Shown here: positions 51,724 to 61,024 of the stretch, piece by piece
How the letters are laid out: each line of letters starts with the position of its first letter
How positions within the stretch are numbered: the first letter of the stretch is position 1
Assembly (NCBI RefSeq): GCF_000765475.1
Contig: NZ_JRHO01000014.1
Span: 699,687-763,686, forward strand
Length of the DNA: 64,000 nucleotides
From: Methanococcoides methylutens
GTDB lineage: Archaea; Halobacteriota; Methanosarcinia; Methanosarcinales; Methanosarcinaceae
Direction: 5' to 3'
The notes under the pieces: generated by a model
Database searches by the model: none
The model's input: only the letters and a program-made list of their open reading frames with translations
What the model was told of the DNA's origin: nothing
Made by a program: the position numbers and the translations under genes

Positions 51724-54700
51724 ATGGCAGGTGGAGCCATGAAAAACGAAGCTTTGCGACACCCACGAACTGCACAGGAAAGAAAAACGAAGCGACCCGC
51801 ATACAAGTGTTGGAGATCACTGAAAAAAGTGAGCTTACTTGCCCGTAATACCGATGCGTACATTCCATTCTCTGTCATCGGCATCTTTGTTATACTCGGA
51901 GCTGTGCTCACCTCAGCATACTTCCTGCAGACGGATTACGACATTGCACAGACGATCTACACCACTGAGAAGACAGATCCTGAAAAGGTAGCTGTCGGAT
52001 TTGCTTCTGCGGACCTGTCCCGATGCCTCAATTATGCAGGGATGGAAGCCCTGAAATGGAAAGGTGAGCACCCGATCATCCAGCCTGTGAACTCGTCCGG
52101 AGGTACGACCACGGAGGATGATTTCATGGTCAACGCCCGCACCCATGACCTTGAGGCCGGGCATACATTAAGTGTCCAGGTCGACCTGCCTTCGGATGTG
52201 TGGTACAGCATATCCTCGCTCTGGAGGGACCAGAACATCATACTGAGGATAAAGGACAGCAATGGCCAGACCATAGATTCCGTGGACTACGGTGAAGCTG
52301 TCAGTATCTGGAAAACGGTATCCTTTGAGGAGAACTTCCTGCTGCCACAGAGCATCGGTCCCGGCTACGGCACCATTGAGCTTGAGTGCGGAGGCAACCT
52401 GAAGGCCACCGACTGGTTCAGCGTTGCCATGAACCCTGTGAAGGACATCTCTGCAAAGCATTTCAACGAGCTGATCACAGGGAACTACCAGTACGAACAG
52501 TATGTCTATGACAAATATGCCATCAACGTGGAGCCGGACATCCACCCACAACAGATACTCATCGAGGAGATCAACGGGACACTTGAAAGGCAGATAAATG
52601 ATGACAACAGGACCTATTCCATCTATTACACATTCTCCATCCTGGACCTGAACTATACCCTTGTTGACCTTGAGACCGGAGAGACCTTCAACCGCAGCAT
52701 TGATATCTCGACACTTGTGACCTCAAGGGAACCGCTGCTTGAAGAGCTTACTACGGAATATGAGCGCTCACTGAACAGTGCTGAGACAGCAAACATCGTC
52801 CTCGGTGCCATGAACATACGCTCGTTCACTTATGGGCCCTGGCAGCACTATGCCAACGGACCGTTGAACATCATCACCAATCCGGCACTGGCATCAGCGG
52901 TCAATGCCGGAACAGCCTATTCCCAGAAGCGGACGTTCGATTCGGTGGACCCCTGGGCACTGATGTACACCACATACTACAATGGCAAGGTATTCTACGA
53001 GGATGTGCACGGAACTGCTGACGAGTATGACATTAACGGCTCTAACAACTCCGTCAACCTGACATCCACCTACGAAAAACTGGCAGAGAACAACTCGTTC
53101 AGCGTGGACATCGAGGAAGGCATTGGCGAGTCGATGACAGAGACCGGCATGACCTTCGAGCAGGTGGATGAACAGTCGACGATCCGGGTGGCAGCATCGG
53201 ATTATATCCCGAGCCTGGTGGACGGCTGGGTTTTCAATGACCATATCTGGACCGATGAGCAGGACCTTGTGCACGATGTTGCCCGGGAGGTATACTTTGC
53301 CGGGGTGCAGGCACAGGTCGTAAGGGATGGTTTTAATGATACTGTTCCGGTGTTCACTGATACCAGAGGAGAGAGGGATTCGTCCTCCTACGACTGGGAC
53401 ACGGTGTCCTGGAAAGCCTCGTATGATATCGAAGGAAACCATACCGGAGCCATCGAACCGTCGTATTCGTGGAATGAAACATGGAGTCGCTCATATGAAA
53501 AAACAATGTCTCCGAAGATCGATCCGCCCCAGGGAAGGCTAACAGGCTGGAAGCTCACAGGTGCCACCGTGTCCCTTGATTCAGTGGAAACCGAGGTCAC
53601 AATAACACCGGTGTTCCGCCACAGGGAGAACGATAATGTCACCGACATGGTGCGTACCGATGGATATCTTGAACGTGAAGACCATGTTTTCGACTGGAAT
53701 GTGACATACAACATCGACTACCGTGTCACTTCGAAATGGAAGATATACTACAGGTATTCCTACAACTACAAATGGAAGGAGATCACCGGCTACCATTCCA
53801 ATGAGTTCGGTGCCAGAATACCGGAATACAGCCACCATTCATCAAGCAGCACAGGATCAAAGACAGAATATATCACGACCACGGACACACGCTCGACGTC
53901 TCACCTTGAGACTGAGACGGAAAACTTAAGCATACTGTACCACAAGCGTCCTCCCACAGGAACCTACGAGGGAATGGCATCCTACACCGACCCGGTGACC
54001 CGGGAATACCGCATTACAAACATAGAGATCAACGGTATCGAGCGCCAGGACCCTGCCTGCAGTGATGCCGCTGACAAGTACAAGGAGCAGTACATAGACA
54101 TCCACCAGATCGAGACCCGCTACATGCTGTTCCCCAATGACTTCTACATCCCGGAGCAGAAGGTGGAGTGCGATATCCCGGACTGGCTCCACAAGATGAT
54201 GGCAGACGAACTACTGGAAATGGTCGGCTCCATTGAAGCAGCGGACCCGACGGTGAACGTCTCCCTGATGGACGATCCCGGTGCAGACCCTACCTTGCTC
54301 AGATACGAGGCCGCAAAGAAGCTGACAGCCGACCTCAAGGATGACACCGAGAGCTACGTGAACAGGCAGCAGTACCTGACAGGTAGTGAAATGTACACCA
54401 GCAGCGATACAGCGCGCTTTATTGTAAAAAATGAGGCTTACCTGAAGCTGATGGATGAGATCGAATCCCAGAACCGGAAGTTGAACAGCGATCTCAATGA
54501 TTACCTGCTGGAGAAGCTAACCGAAGCGAACGTTAACATCCCCGGCCTTGACACCGGAGCACTGGACAGCGTGACCTCCGGCTCACTCTCACTTTTCAAC
54601 AACCCTGCCGTGAGCATGGCAGGCACCGCACTGGGAACCGAGATGGGGATCATCGACACCATGACCATCACAGGCATGCCCGAGAGCAAGTACAACTGGA

Positions 54701-55872
54701 CCGAAGGCATGACGCTTGTGGTGGACCAGTACCCGGATTACCTGTACCATGATCCCAAGTTCGACCTTAATGGACAATACGAACTCAAGGACCCAAAGGG
54801 AATGACCATCTACCCCCTGGGCGTGAAGAACACCTGCGTATTCTCCACCGGCATTGCAGATGACATCGCAGGCCTTCTGGACGAGACCAGCAGCCCGGTA
54901 AAGGAAGCGACCGCACAGATGGTCAGCAGCAGCATCGAGGACCTCAGTACAGAGGTCAAATCACTGGAGCAGAACCTGAGCGAGCAGGCCATCCCCCTTG
55001 ACACCACCGCACTGGACCAGCGGGTCAACGGCCTGACCACCACCTACAGCAGTCAGATGAGAGAGGACGTCCCGGAAATGATCGCAAAGGAAGTGAGAGC
55101 CGACCCTGTGGTATCCCTCTGGATAACAGAAGCTGAGGTCTCAACGATTACTCAGAACCACCTCAACAGCCTGTCAAAAAGTCAGATCATCAACCAGTCT
55201 GCCGACGGAACCCTCCCCACCGGCATCTCTGAAAAACTGAGAGCCGAGGTCATAAAGAACAATCCAACCCTCACCGGCGATGAGATGGATGCGGTCCTGA
55301 ACCGCCTGGACACCGATGTCCGCGTGGGGATTGCCGAAGGCATCAGCGTCGTGATAATAGATAACAGCGCAATGATCGACGCCTCCTTTGATGCAGTCAA
55401 CAACGAATTACAGAAACTGACAGACGATGCCACCACCCAGCTGAGCGAGGATGTCGCGGATAAGGTTAACAAACGTCTGGAAAAGACCATGAAGCACGTC
55501 CCCATGGGACTGCCTGTGCTTCCCCCGCACTGGATGTTCACGGTCAATGTCTGGACGTATGATGTGATCGGCAAGTATGAGTATTTCAGGGTGACCGATA
55601 ACGACAATGAGGTGATTCTGAACACTTATATCGGGCATGAGGGGCAGGTGTATGTGAGGGAAGATGCGCAAGTTTATCATCCATTTAAAACCGATGAGTA
55701 TGGATATTTAGTAGATTTAGGAAAAAATAAACGGATGATGTTCCAGTTCGGAGGATATGCAACAACAATTGTCGGACCAAGCCCAAAAGGTGTTGGAGAC
55801 AAAAGTGGAGAACGTACTGAGGAATCAATTGGTTATACTGATCTTTCAGATGAATTCAAGGTGATAAGATGA
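51724..55872 (+). CDS. 1382-residue membrane-anchored surface protein
   Basis: After a basic cytoplasmic tail (about 1-40), one transmembrane helix (about 44-66, PFSVIGIFVILGAVLTSAYFL) anchors the protein with a very large outside part. There are Asn-x-Ser/Thr sites, a Tyr-rich patch (RYSYNYKWKEITGYHSNEFG), and a helical, coiled-coil-prone region (about 1040-1290). The C-terminal segment HWMFTVNVWTYDVIGKYEYFRV resembles the end of DUF7286-type haloarchaeal proteins found near pilus-like systems; this assignment is tentative. The final 200 bases are markedly AT-richer. The stop overlaps the sarcinarray gene by four bases. I cannot exclude an in-frame start at 51739. Confidence 0.75.
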   Translation: MAGGAMKNEALRHPRTAQERKTKRPAYKCWRSLKKVSLLARNTDAYIPFSVIGIFVILGAVLTSAYFLQTDYDIAQTIYTTEKTDPEKVAVGFASADLSRCLNYAGMEALKWKGEHPIIQPVNSSGGTTTEDDFMVNARTHDLEAGHTLSVQVDLPSDVWYSISSLWRDQNIILRIKDSNGQTIDSVDYGEAVSIWKTVSFEENFLLPQSIGPGYGTIELECGGNLKATDWFSVAMNPVKDISAKHFNELITGNYQYEQYVYDKYAINVEPDIHPQQILIEEINGTLERQINDDNRTYSIYYTFSILDLNYTLVDLETGETFNRSIDISTLVTSREPLLEELTTEYERSLNSAETANIVLGAMNIRSFTYGPWQHYANGPLNIITNPALASAVNAGTAYSQKRTFDSVDPWALMYTTYYNGKVFYEDVHGTADEYDINGSNNSVNLTSTYEKLAENNSFSVDIEEGIGESMTETGMTFEQVDEQSTIRVAASDYIPSLVDGWVFNDHIWTDEQDLVHDVAREVYFAGVQAQVVRDGFNDTVPVFTDTRGERDSSSYDWDTVSWKASYDIEGNHTGAIEPSYSWNETWSRSYEKTMSPKIDPPQGRLTGWKLTGATVSLDSVETEVTITPVFRHRENDNVTDMVRTDGYLEREDHVFDWNVTYNIDYRVTSKWKIYYRYSYNYKWKEITGYHSNEFGARIPEYSHHSSSSTGSKTEYITTTDTRSTSHLETETENLSILYHKRPPTGTYEGMASYTDPVTREYRITNIEINGIERQDPACSDAADKYKEQYIDIHQIETRYMLFPNDFYIPEQKVECDIPDWLHKMMADELLEMVGSIEAADPTVNVSLMDDPGADPTLLRYEAAKKLTADLKDDTESYVNRQQYLTGSEMYTSSDTARFIVKNEAYLKLMDEIESQNRKLNSDLNDYLLEKLTEANVNIPGLDTGALDSVTSGSLSLFNNPAVSMAGTALGTEMGIIDTMTITGMPESKYNWTEGMTLVVDQYPDYLYHDPKFDLNGQYELKDPKGMTIYPLGVKNTCVFSTGIADDIAGLLDETSSPVKEATAQMVSSSIEDLSTEVKSLEQNLSEQAIPLDTTALDQRVNGLTTTYSSQMREDVPEMIAKEVRADPVVSLWITEAEVSTITQNHLNSLSKSQIINQSADGTLPTGISEKLRAEVIKNNPTLTGDEMDAVLNRLDTDVRVGIAEGISVVIIDNSAMIDASFDAVNNELQKLTDDATTQLSEDVADKVNKRLEKTMKHVPMGLPVLPPHWMFTVNVWTYDVIGKYEYFRVTDNDNEVILNTYIGHEGQVYVREDAQVYHPFKTDEYGYLVDLGKNKRMMFQFGGYATTIVGPSPKGVGDKSGERTEESIGYTDLSDEFKVIR

Positions 55873-56285
55873 AATATAGATGCATATTGATTTTTTTAAT
55901 GATTTTATCATTAGCAACTGTGGCATCAGCATATGAAAATCCTTATGGAAAATATTACAGCTATGAAGTTTATTATAACGGAGATGAATTAGAATCAGAT
56001 GCTGCAAAACCGGTTCTCAAAATCGGAGAACCATTTACAGTATCTATTGAAATGACAGTGTATCAAGAGTGCAAAGTGTACATGCAAATTGAAGATCTAG
56101 GAACAGGACTGGATATGGATAATTTCATAGTAGTTGAAGGTCCAAGCCAACTTGGAGAATCAATAAGCAGAATATATGCAGAAAATGAATCACATACTTA
56201 CGAGTGGACTCTGAAACCAACTGAAGAATGGGCAGGCGGAACAATACCAATAGATATCCATTATGAAATAATTGAAAAAGGACAA
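55670..56285 (+). other. AT-rich mosaic patch spanning two genes
   Basis: From about 55670, inside the giant gene, to about 56285, inside the sarcinarray gene, the DNA is visibly richer in A and T and uses AT-ending codons, while both flanks are GC-richer with C/G-ending codons. Reading frames continue across both edges. The pattern suggests recombination or gene conversion from a different donor. Boundaries are judged by eye. Confidence 0.5.
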
Positions 56286-56468
56286 TCCGAGCCTCTCGTG
56301 AACGCTGGATTCACAGCAGTCCTCCCATACATCTCCACCGAATACTACGATGCCCCAGAAACCACTCCAGCAGAACCCCCGGAGACCGATACCAACCAGA
56401 CCCCAGCATTCACTCTCCCGGCTGCCCTGCTGGCAATAGCACTTGTTGCCCTGCGCAAAAAGTGCTAA
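55869..56468 (+). CDS. sarcinarray-family surface protein
   Basis: The 199-residue product has a signal peptide (about 1-21, cleavage near VASA), a beta-rich domain (about 25-155: YYSYEVYYNGDELE, KIGEPFTVSIEMTVYQECKVYMQI, VVEGPSQLGESISRIY, WTLKPTEEWAGGTIPIDIHYEI), a Pro/Thr/Glu linker (about 158-177) and a C-terminal hydrophobic helix plus basic tail (LPAALLAIALVALRKKC). This matches sarcinarray proteins of Methanosarcina, which often occur in tandem; here it is single. The C-terminal layout resembles a sorting signal of the PGF-CTERM type, though a PGF tripeptide is not visible. Start overlaps the previous stop. Confidence 0.75.
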   Translation: MKYRCILIFLMILSLATVASAYENPYGKYYSYEVYYNGDELESDAAKPVLKIGEPFTVSIEMTVYQECKVYMQIEDLGTGLDMDNFIVVEGPSQLGESISRIYAENESHTYEWTLKPTEEWAGGTIPIDIHYEIIEKGQSEPLVNAGFTAVLPYISTEYYDAPETTPAEPPETDTNQTPAFTLPAALLAIALVALRKKC

Positions 56469-56565
56469 CCATTCTTTTTTCGCGTAATCAAACATATTAA
56501 ATACTTTGACAGTAGTGGAATCCTATATATAAGTGAAGACTGCATTATTTATGAGGAGTCGAAAT

Positions 56566-56976
56566 ATGGATTGTCTGTTCTGCAATATAATAAAGGGAGA
56601 TATCCCATCCTACAAGGTCTACGAAGATGAAACGGCCTATGCTTTTCTTGACATAAACCCTTGTTCCAGAGGACACACAGTAGTTGTCCCGAAAACACAC
56701 TACGAAAACTTCACCGACATGCCTGCCGAAAAAGCCGGCGAACTTTTCGCAACCGTAAGGATGATCGCAAGGCTGGTAGAAGATGCTGTATCCGCAGACG
56801 GCTCGAACATCGGCCTGAACAACAAGGCCGCCGCCGGCCAGCTTGTCCCGCATGTCCACGTCCACATCATCCCCAGATTCGAAGAGGATGGCGGCGGTTC
56901 CATGCATTCAATTGTATCCGTAAAGGGCGCGGCGGATGATCTGGAGGAGATGGCGGAACTTTTGGTGATGGAGTAA
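56566..56976 (+). CDS. HIT-family nucleotide hydrolase/transferase
   Basis: HIT proteins hydrolyse or transfer nucleotides from adenylylated or nucleoside-phosphoramidate substrates. From the ATG at 56566 the 136-residue product begins MDCLFCNIIKGDIPSYKVYED with the typical zinc-type Cys pair. It has LDINPCSRGHTVVVPKTHYEN, and the signature LVPHVHVHIIPRF (about 98-110) with the catalytic histidine triad. An upstream in-frame Met at 56551 or a start at 56533 is less like the family. Confidence 0.95.
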   Translation: MDCLFCNIIKGDIPSYKVYEDETAYAFLDINPCSRGHTVVVPKTHYENFTDMPAEKAGELFATVRMIARLVEDAVSADGSNIGLNNKAAAGQLVPHVHVHIIPRFEEDGGGSMHSIVSVKGAADDLEEMAELLVME

Positions 56977-57430
56977 AGGGAATACTGCAGATACTCAAAG
57001 CCTATCTTCAAAAAATCGATGTGAATAATATTTGGCATTTAATATCTCTATTTATCCCAGGTTTGATAATAAAAATATGGGAAGAAATACTGGAAAGGGG
57101 AGTATATCCCTGATAGTATGTTAATAAATTCAAAGCAGGATTCCTTAAAAGGCATAGATAATCCTGATGAATAGTATTTCCCTCTTGCTTTACGCTGGTA
57201 AGCGAACAGTTGTTTATGTTGTTTGCCCCTTTGCTTATTTGTTTCACTTCTGAGGCCACGTTGGTATTTTAAAATACCTGAAGCTACACCAACAGTTCAG
57301 TGGCTTAGCATGTTCTGTTAATGAGCTTACAAACTGTGTTTACTTAGTTTTTTATGATGAGATCTATATGACCATTATTGCCTTATTCGGTTTCAAATGT
57401 ATAACACCATAGATCATGTCAAGCATCATA
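56977..57430. other. 454-base spacer with a 16-bp palindrome
   Basis: No reading frame in this stretch gives a recognisable protein; an 83-codon minus-strand frame (57008-57259) has composition unlike its neighbours. A perfect 16-bp palindrome GGTATTTTAAAATACC lies at 57263-57278. The right end holds a T-run (57435-57443, in the methyltransferase gene end) and AT-rich sequence. Remnants of an older gene are possible, but I cannot support one. Confidence 0.4.
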
Positions 57431-58462
57431 TCAAGTTTTTTTTGAAAAAACAATCATAGAACCATCTTTCAAACGTATTTCCTTGAATACATCAAGACCA
57501 TTTGCCTTCAGAACATCGATGTAGTCATTAAAAGATATACTGTTCTCAAAACTATACCTTGAATTTGCTTTCTTTATATCTTTAAATGTCCACAAATTCC
57601 AATCAAGAGTGAGCAGAGGGTCAGATATTGAGTCCTCATCCGGGACCTGCCTGTTCACAAAAACTCCCCCTTTATTTAGCGCAGAGGTGATCTTTGGAAT
57701 CAGTCCAGGAACTCTCCCTCCCGGGTTGAGCGATGAGAATATGATATCGTAACCATCGCCAATGTCATCAGTAAAAAAGTTACCCGGTATCACATCCACT
57801 CGATTCGCCCCGTATTTTTGAGTGTAGATCTTTGTTTGTTCAACCACCGGAGGCAGATCAAAAACAAATGAATTCAAGTCTTTGTTCAAACTCGCAAAAC
57901 CTATGGCATACAGTCCATGACCTCCACCAAGGTCAAGCATTTTACTTGCATTGTTAAAATCGATGTTTTCAATGACAGTCTGGATAACTTCCTGAAGCAT
58001 TCCACATTTTGCATTCTCTGCCATAGAATGTATTACCCTATCACCAAAGAACTCTTCCTTTTCAACAATGGCAGGACCGTTTTTTATAATATCGTGCAAA
58101 TTTTCCCACAATTTTACGTTACTGTCCATATCTGATAGATAATTTAGTTGTGAATACGGAGAATCACTTAGAATGTAGGTGTTAGATATGCCTGTATTTG
58201 CATAACTATCCCCTTCTTTATAGAGAAGTTCAAATCCACACAGAACATCACAAAGCAATGCTATCATTTTCTGGTTGCAACCTATTTTGTTTGCAAGTTC
58301 TTGCGGTGTTATTGGAACTTTCGTATGTTCGAAAACATTAAGTTCCACAGCCGTAGCTAAGACCTTATAATTTCTAAAACCCTTCATAGAGTCTTCTACG
58401 ATTCTCATAAATTTTTCAGGAGCCACTTCCGGCCTCTTCATTAATTCGATCCCTAAACTCAT
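57431..58462 (-). CDS. SAM-dependent O-methyltransferase (acetylserotonin-type)
   Basis: The 343-residue product has an N-terminal winged-helix dimerisation domain (about 20-95, VLATAVELNVFEHTKVPITPQELANKIG) and a Rossmann methyltransferase domain with the SAM motif ASKMLDLGGGHGLYAIGF (about 173-190), then VFDLPPVVEQTK and VIPGNFFTDDIGDGYDIIF. This is the layout of the plant/puromycin-type O-methyltransferase group. It is common in Methanosarcina genomes with unknown substrate. It lies immediately downstream of an ABC transporter operon on the same strand. Confidence 0.82.
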   Translation of the reverse strand: MSLGIELMKRPEVAPEKFMRIVEDSMKGFRNYKVLATAVELNVFEHTKVPITPQELANKIGCNQKMIALLCDVLCGFELLYKEGDSYANTGISNTYILSDSPYSQLNYLSDMDSNVKLWENLHDIIKNGPAIVEKEEFFGDRVIHSMAENAKCGMLQEVIQTVIENIDFNNASKMLDLGGGHGLYAIGFASLNKDLNSFVFDLPPVVEQTKIYTQKYGANRVDVIPGNFFTDDIGDGYDIIFSSLNPGGRVPGLIPKITSALNKGGVFVNRQVPDEDSISDPLLTLDWNLWTFKDIKKANSRYSFENSISFNDYIDVLKANGLDVFKEIRLKDGSMIVFSKKT

Positions 58463-58512
58463 ACTTTACACCCTTTTTAATATACCAAAGAATTAAAATA
58501 ATACAAAAATAC

Positions 58513-59223
58513 TTATTTCCAGTCCACGATCTTTCCTTTGTCCATTATGGCAATCTCATCACACATCCATTCCACCACATCCATATCATGAGAAATAAAT
58601 AGGTAGCTTATCCCGAATTTTATCTGCAGGTCTTTCAGTAAGTTAAGGATCTGAGCTTGAACCAGAGGATCCAACATAGAAGTGGCTTCATCTGCAACAA
58701 TAAACTTTGGATTCAAACTTAAGATCCGCGCGATCACAACCCTCTGTAGCTGGCCACCACTCAATTCATGCGGGTATCTGAACAAAAGTTCCTCATTCAA
58801 ATTAACAATTTCAATCAATTTGAGAATTTTTTCATTTTCCTCATCTGCACTACATAATTTATGGATCCTTAAAGGTTCTAAAATAGCATCATATATCCTC
58901 ATCCTCGGATTGAGTGAGGATTCAGGATTTTGGAATATTATTTGCATCTCGCACCCCAGGCTTTTCAGTCCCCGGCCCCTTAGCTTTGTAATATCCTTTT
59001 TTTCAAAGACTATACGACCTTCTGTAGGTTCTATCAGGCGCAAAATTGTCCTGGCAACGGTCGTTTTACCACATCCGCTACTTCCTACCAGCCCCAGTGT
59101 TCTACCTTTATTTATTTCAAAATCCACTCCGTCAACTGCTCTTATTTCTTTCTTGTTGAACACCCCGCTATAGTAGTATTTCTTCAGGTTCTCAACTGAT
59201 AGCAAAGTCATTTTTAACCTCAA
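58513..59223 (-). CDS. ABC transporter ATP-binding protein (DppF/NikE type)
   Basis: This is one of two ATPase subunits of the peptide/nickel-type transporter encoded here. The 236-residue product has Walker A GSSGCGKTT (about 49-57), a signature LSGGQLQRV, and Walker B FIVADEATSMLD. It lacks the C-terminal oligopeptide-HPY extension, which fits the F/E-type subunit. The start overlaps the stop of the partner ATPase gene by four bases; a slightly later Met at 59211 is an alternative. It is the last transporter gene of the operon. Confidence 0.9.
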   Translation of the reverse strand: MRLKMTLLSVENLKKYYYSGVFNKKEIRAVDGVDFEINKGRTLGLVGSSGCGKTTVARTILRLIEPTEGRIVFEKKDITKLRGRGLKSLGCEMQIIFQNPESSLNPRMRIYDAILEPLRIHKLCSADEENEKILKLIEIVNLNEELLFRYPHELSGGQLQRVVIARILSLNPKFIVADEATSMLDPLVQAQILNLLKDLQIKFGISYLFISHDMDVVEWMCDEIAIMDKGKIVDWK

Positions 59224-60161
59224 TTTCCTTCATATAGGAAACATCTAACATTCGTCCCTTTTTCAGTCTCTACCAGCACCGGATGCTTTTTTGTGCATTC
59301 ATCCATAACGCATTTACATCTTGGATGAAAACTGCATCCTGATGGAGGTGAACTAAGGCTTGGGCTTTCCCCAACTGTTGGATTCAACCCTCTTTTGGGA
59401 AGTGAGTTCAACAGGTCCTGTGTGTAAGGATGTTTGGGATGAGATAGAATATTCCCAATTGTTGCTATCTCAATAATTTCCCCTGCATACATCACCGCAA
59501 TCCGATCACACATTTTTTCAGCCACGCCAAGGTCATGAGTGATGAGAAGCAGACTCGTATTTCTTTTTTTTACCAGTTCACAGATCAAGTATACTATTTT
59601 ATCTTTCGTTGCAGGATCAAGGCCTTTGGTTGGCTCATCTGCGATCAACAGTCCCGGATTCAAGGCCAGCCCCATAGCTATCATAACCCTCTGTTTCATC
59701 CCCCCACTAAATTGATGAGGATATTCATACATTCTTTTTGGGTCAATTCCAACCATTTCAAGCATTTTAGCTGCTCTAATCCCCGCTTCCTGTTTCTTCA
59801 TATCCCCATGATATCGATAGATCTCTGATATCTGGTCACCAACAGATAAAACCGGATTTAATGCAGCCGAGGGGTTTTGGAGTATGATTCCAATATCTTT
59901 ACCTCTTATCTTTCTCAATCGGTCTTCGGGAAGGCACAATAAATCTTCACCTTTGTAAATGATTTTTCCGGCAAACTCGACATTATCAGAAAGCAGTCTT
60001 ATTATTGCCCTTCCAAGTATTGTTTTTCCACAACCGGTCTCTCCTATCAGGCCCATGACCTCATTTTCTCTGACCTCCAGATCAATACCATTGTTAGCTT
60101 TCACAATTTTGCCTCTGGCATTGAAATGTACCTTTAGGTTCTGTATTTTCAATAAGCTCAT
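59220..60161 (-). CDS. ABC transporter ATP-binding protein (DppD/NikD type)
   Basis: The 313-residue product is the second ATPase: Walker A GETGCGKT, signature FSGGMKQRV, Walker B LLIADEPTKGLD and switch His in LLLITHDLGVAE. It has the C-terminal Cys-rich oligopeptide-type tail (GCSFHPRCKCVMDECTKKHPVL), which can hold an iron-sulfur cluster in this subunit class. It overlaps the permease gene upstream and the other ATPase gene downstream by four bases each. Confidence 0.92.
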   Translation of the reverse strand: MSLLKIQNLKVHFNARGKIVKANNGIDLEVRENEVMGLIGETGCGKTILGRAIIRLLSDNVEFAGKIIYKGEDLLCLPEDRLRKIRGKDIGIILQNPSAALNPVLSVGDQISEIYRYHGDMKKQEAGIRAAKMLEMVGIDPKRMYEYPHQFSGGMKQRVMIAMGLALNPGLLIADEPTKGLDPATKDKIVYLICELVKKRNTSLLLITHDLGVAEKMCDRIAVMYAGEIIEIATIGNILSHPKHPYTQDLLNSLPKRGLNPTVGESPSLSSPPSGCSFHPRCKCVMDECTKKHPVLVETEKGTNVRCFLYEGN

Positions 60162-61024
60162 TCATTCACCAGCGTCATTTCGTTTCCTTTCGGGTCGAGC
60201 ATATCCCTCAAACCGTCACCTAAGAAATTAAAAGCCATTACAGTCACCATTATGGCGGTACCTGGGAAAAAGGTAAGATGAGGAGAGGTTCGAAGATAAG
60301 GGATCCCGGCTTTAAGCATCGAACCCCATTCAGGTGTCGGAGGCTGGATCCCAAGGCCGAGAAAACTCAGGGCGGTCGCAAAGATGATCGCATGTGCGAT
60401 ATCAAGTGTTGCAAGTACAATAATAGGATTGATGCAATTTGGAAGTATATGGCGACGCATAATATAGATATTTGAAGCTCTCAGCGCTTTTGCAGCCTCG
60501 ATAAATTCCTTTTCTCTGAGAGAAAGTGTAATCCCTCTCACAAGTCTTGTATATGCAGGCCAGTGGGTCGCAGAAAGTGCAATTACTACGTTTGAAAAGC
60601 TGGGGCCTAACATCCCTGCAATCACAAGTGCAAGGATTATACTTGGAAAAGCCAGAACCACGTCTACAACTCTCATTATGGTCTCGTCAATTATTCCACG
60701 GCTATAACCAGCAATGATGCCCAAAGCCGTACCGACCAAAGCGGTTATCCCAACAACCGTAACACCAATTGCCAGAGAATAGCTTGTTCCGAAGATCAGT
60801 CTTGAGAGAATGCATCTTCCAAGATCATCTGTGCCAAAGGGATATTCAAAGCATGGCTGAAGAAGCCTGTTTTCCAGTCTTTGTTCCAGAGGGTCATGCG
60901 GACAAAGGAAGGAAGCCAGAATTGCAATTAAGATCAACAGGATAACTATAGCTCCCCCGATTGCAGCCATCCTGTTGTTTCCGGCTTCTTTTAGAACGAT
61001 CATCTTATCATTAACTTTTTTCAT
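60158..61024 (-). CDS. ABC transporter permease (DppC/NikC type)
   Basis: The product has about six transmembrane segments and the EAA-type loop EAAKALRASNIYIMRRHILPN typical of this class. From the ATG at 61024 it has 288 residues; an upstream reading to 61138 overlaps the partner permease and is rejected. The first segment (VILLILIAILASFLC) follows a short charged N-terminus. It overlaps the NikB-type gene by 14 bases and the ATPase gene by four. Confidence 0.9.
   Translation of the reverse strand: MKKVNDKMIVLKEAGNNRMAAIGGAIVILLILIAILASFLCPHDPLEQRLENRLLQPCFEYPFGTDDLGRCILSRLIFGTSYSLAIGVTVVGITALVGTALGIIAGYSRGIIDETIMRVVDVVLAFPSIILALVIAGMLGPSFSNVVIALSATHWPAYTRLVRGITLSLREKEFIEAAKALRASNIYIMRRHILPNCINPIIVLATLDIAHAIIFATALSFLGLGIQPPTPEWGSMLKAGIPYLRTSPHLTFFPGTAIMVTVMAFNFLGDGLRDMLDPKGNEMTLVNE

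Noticed and set aside
51724-55872. S-layer protein
   Set aside because: There is an N-terminal anchor in place of a cleaved signal, no S-layer tandem repeats and no C-terminal anchor.
57008-57259. 83-codon minus-strand gene
   Set aside because: Composition is unlike real genes in the window, there is no ribosome-binding site, and I recognise no homology.
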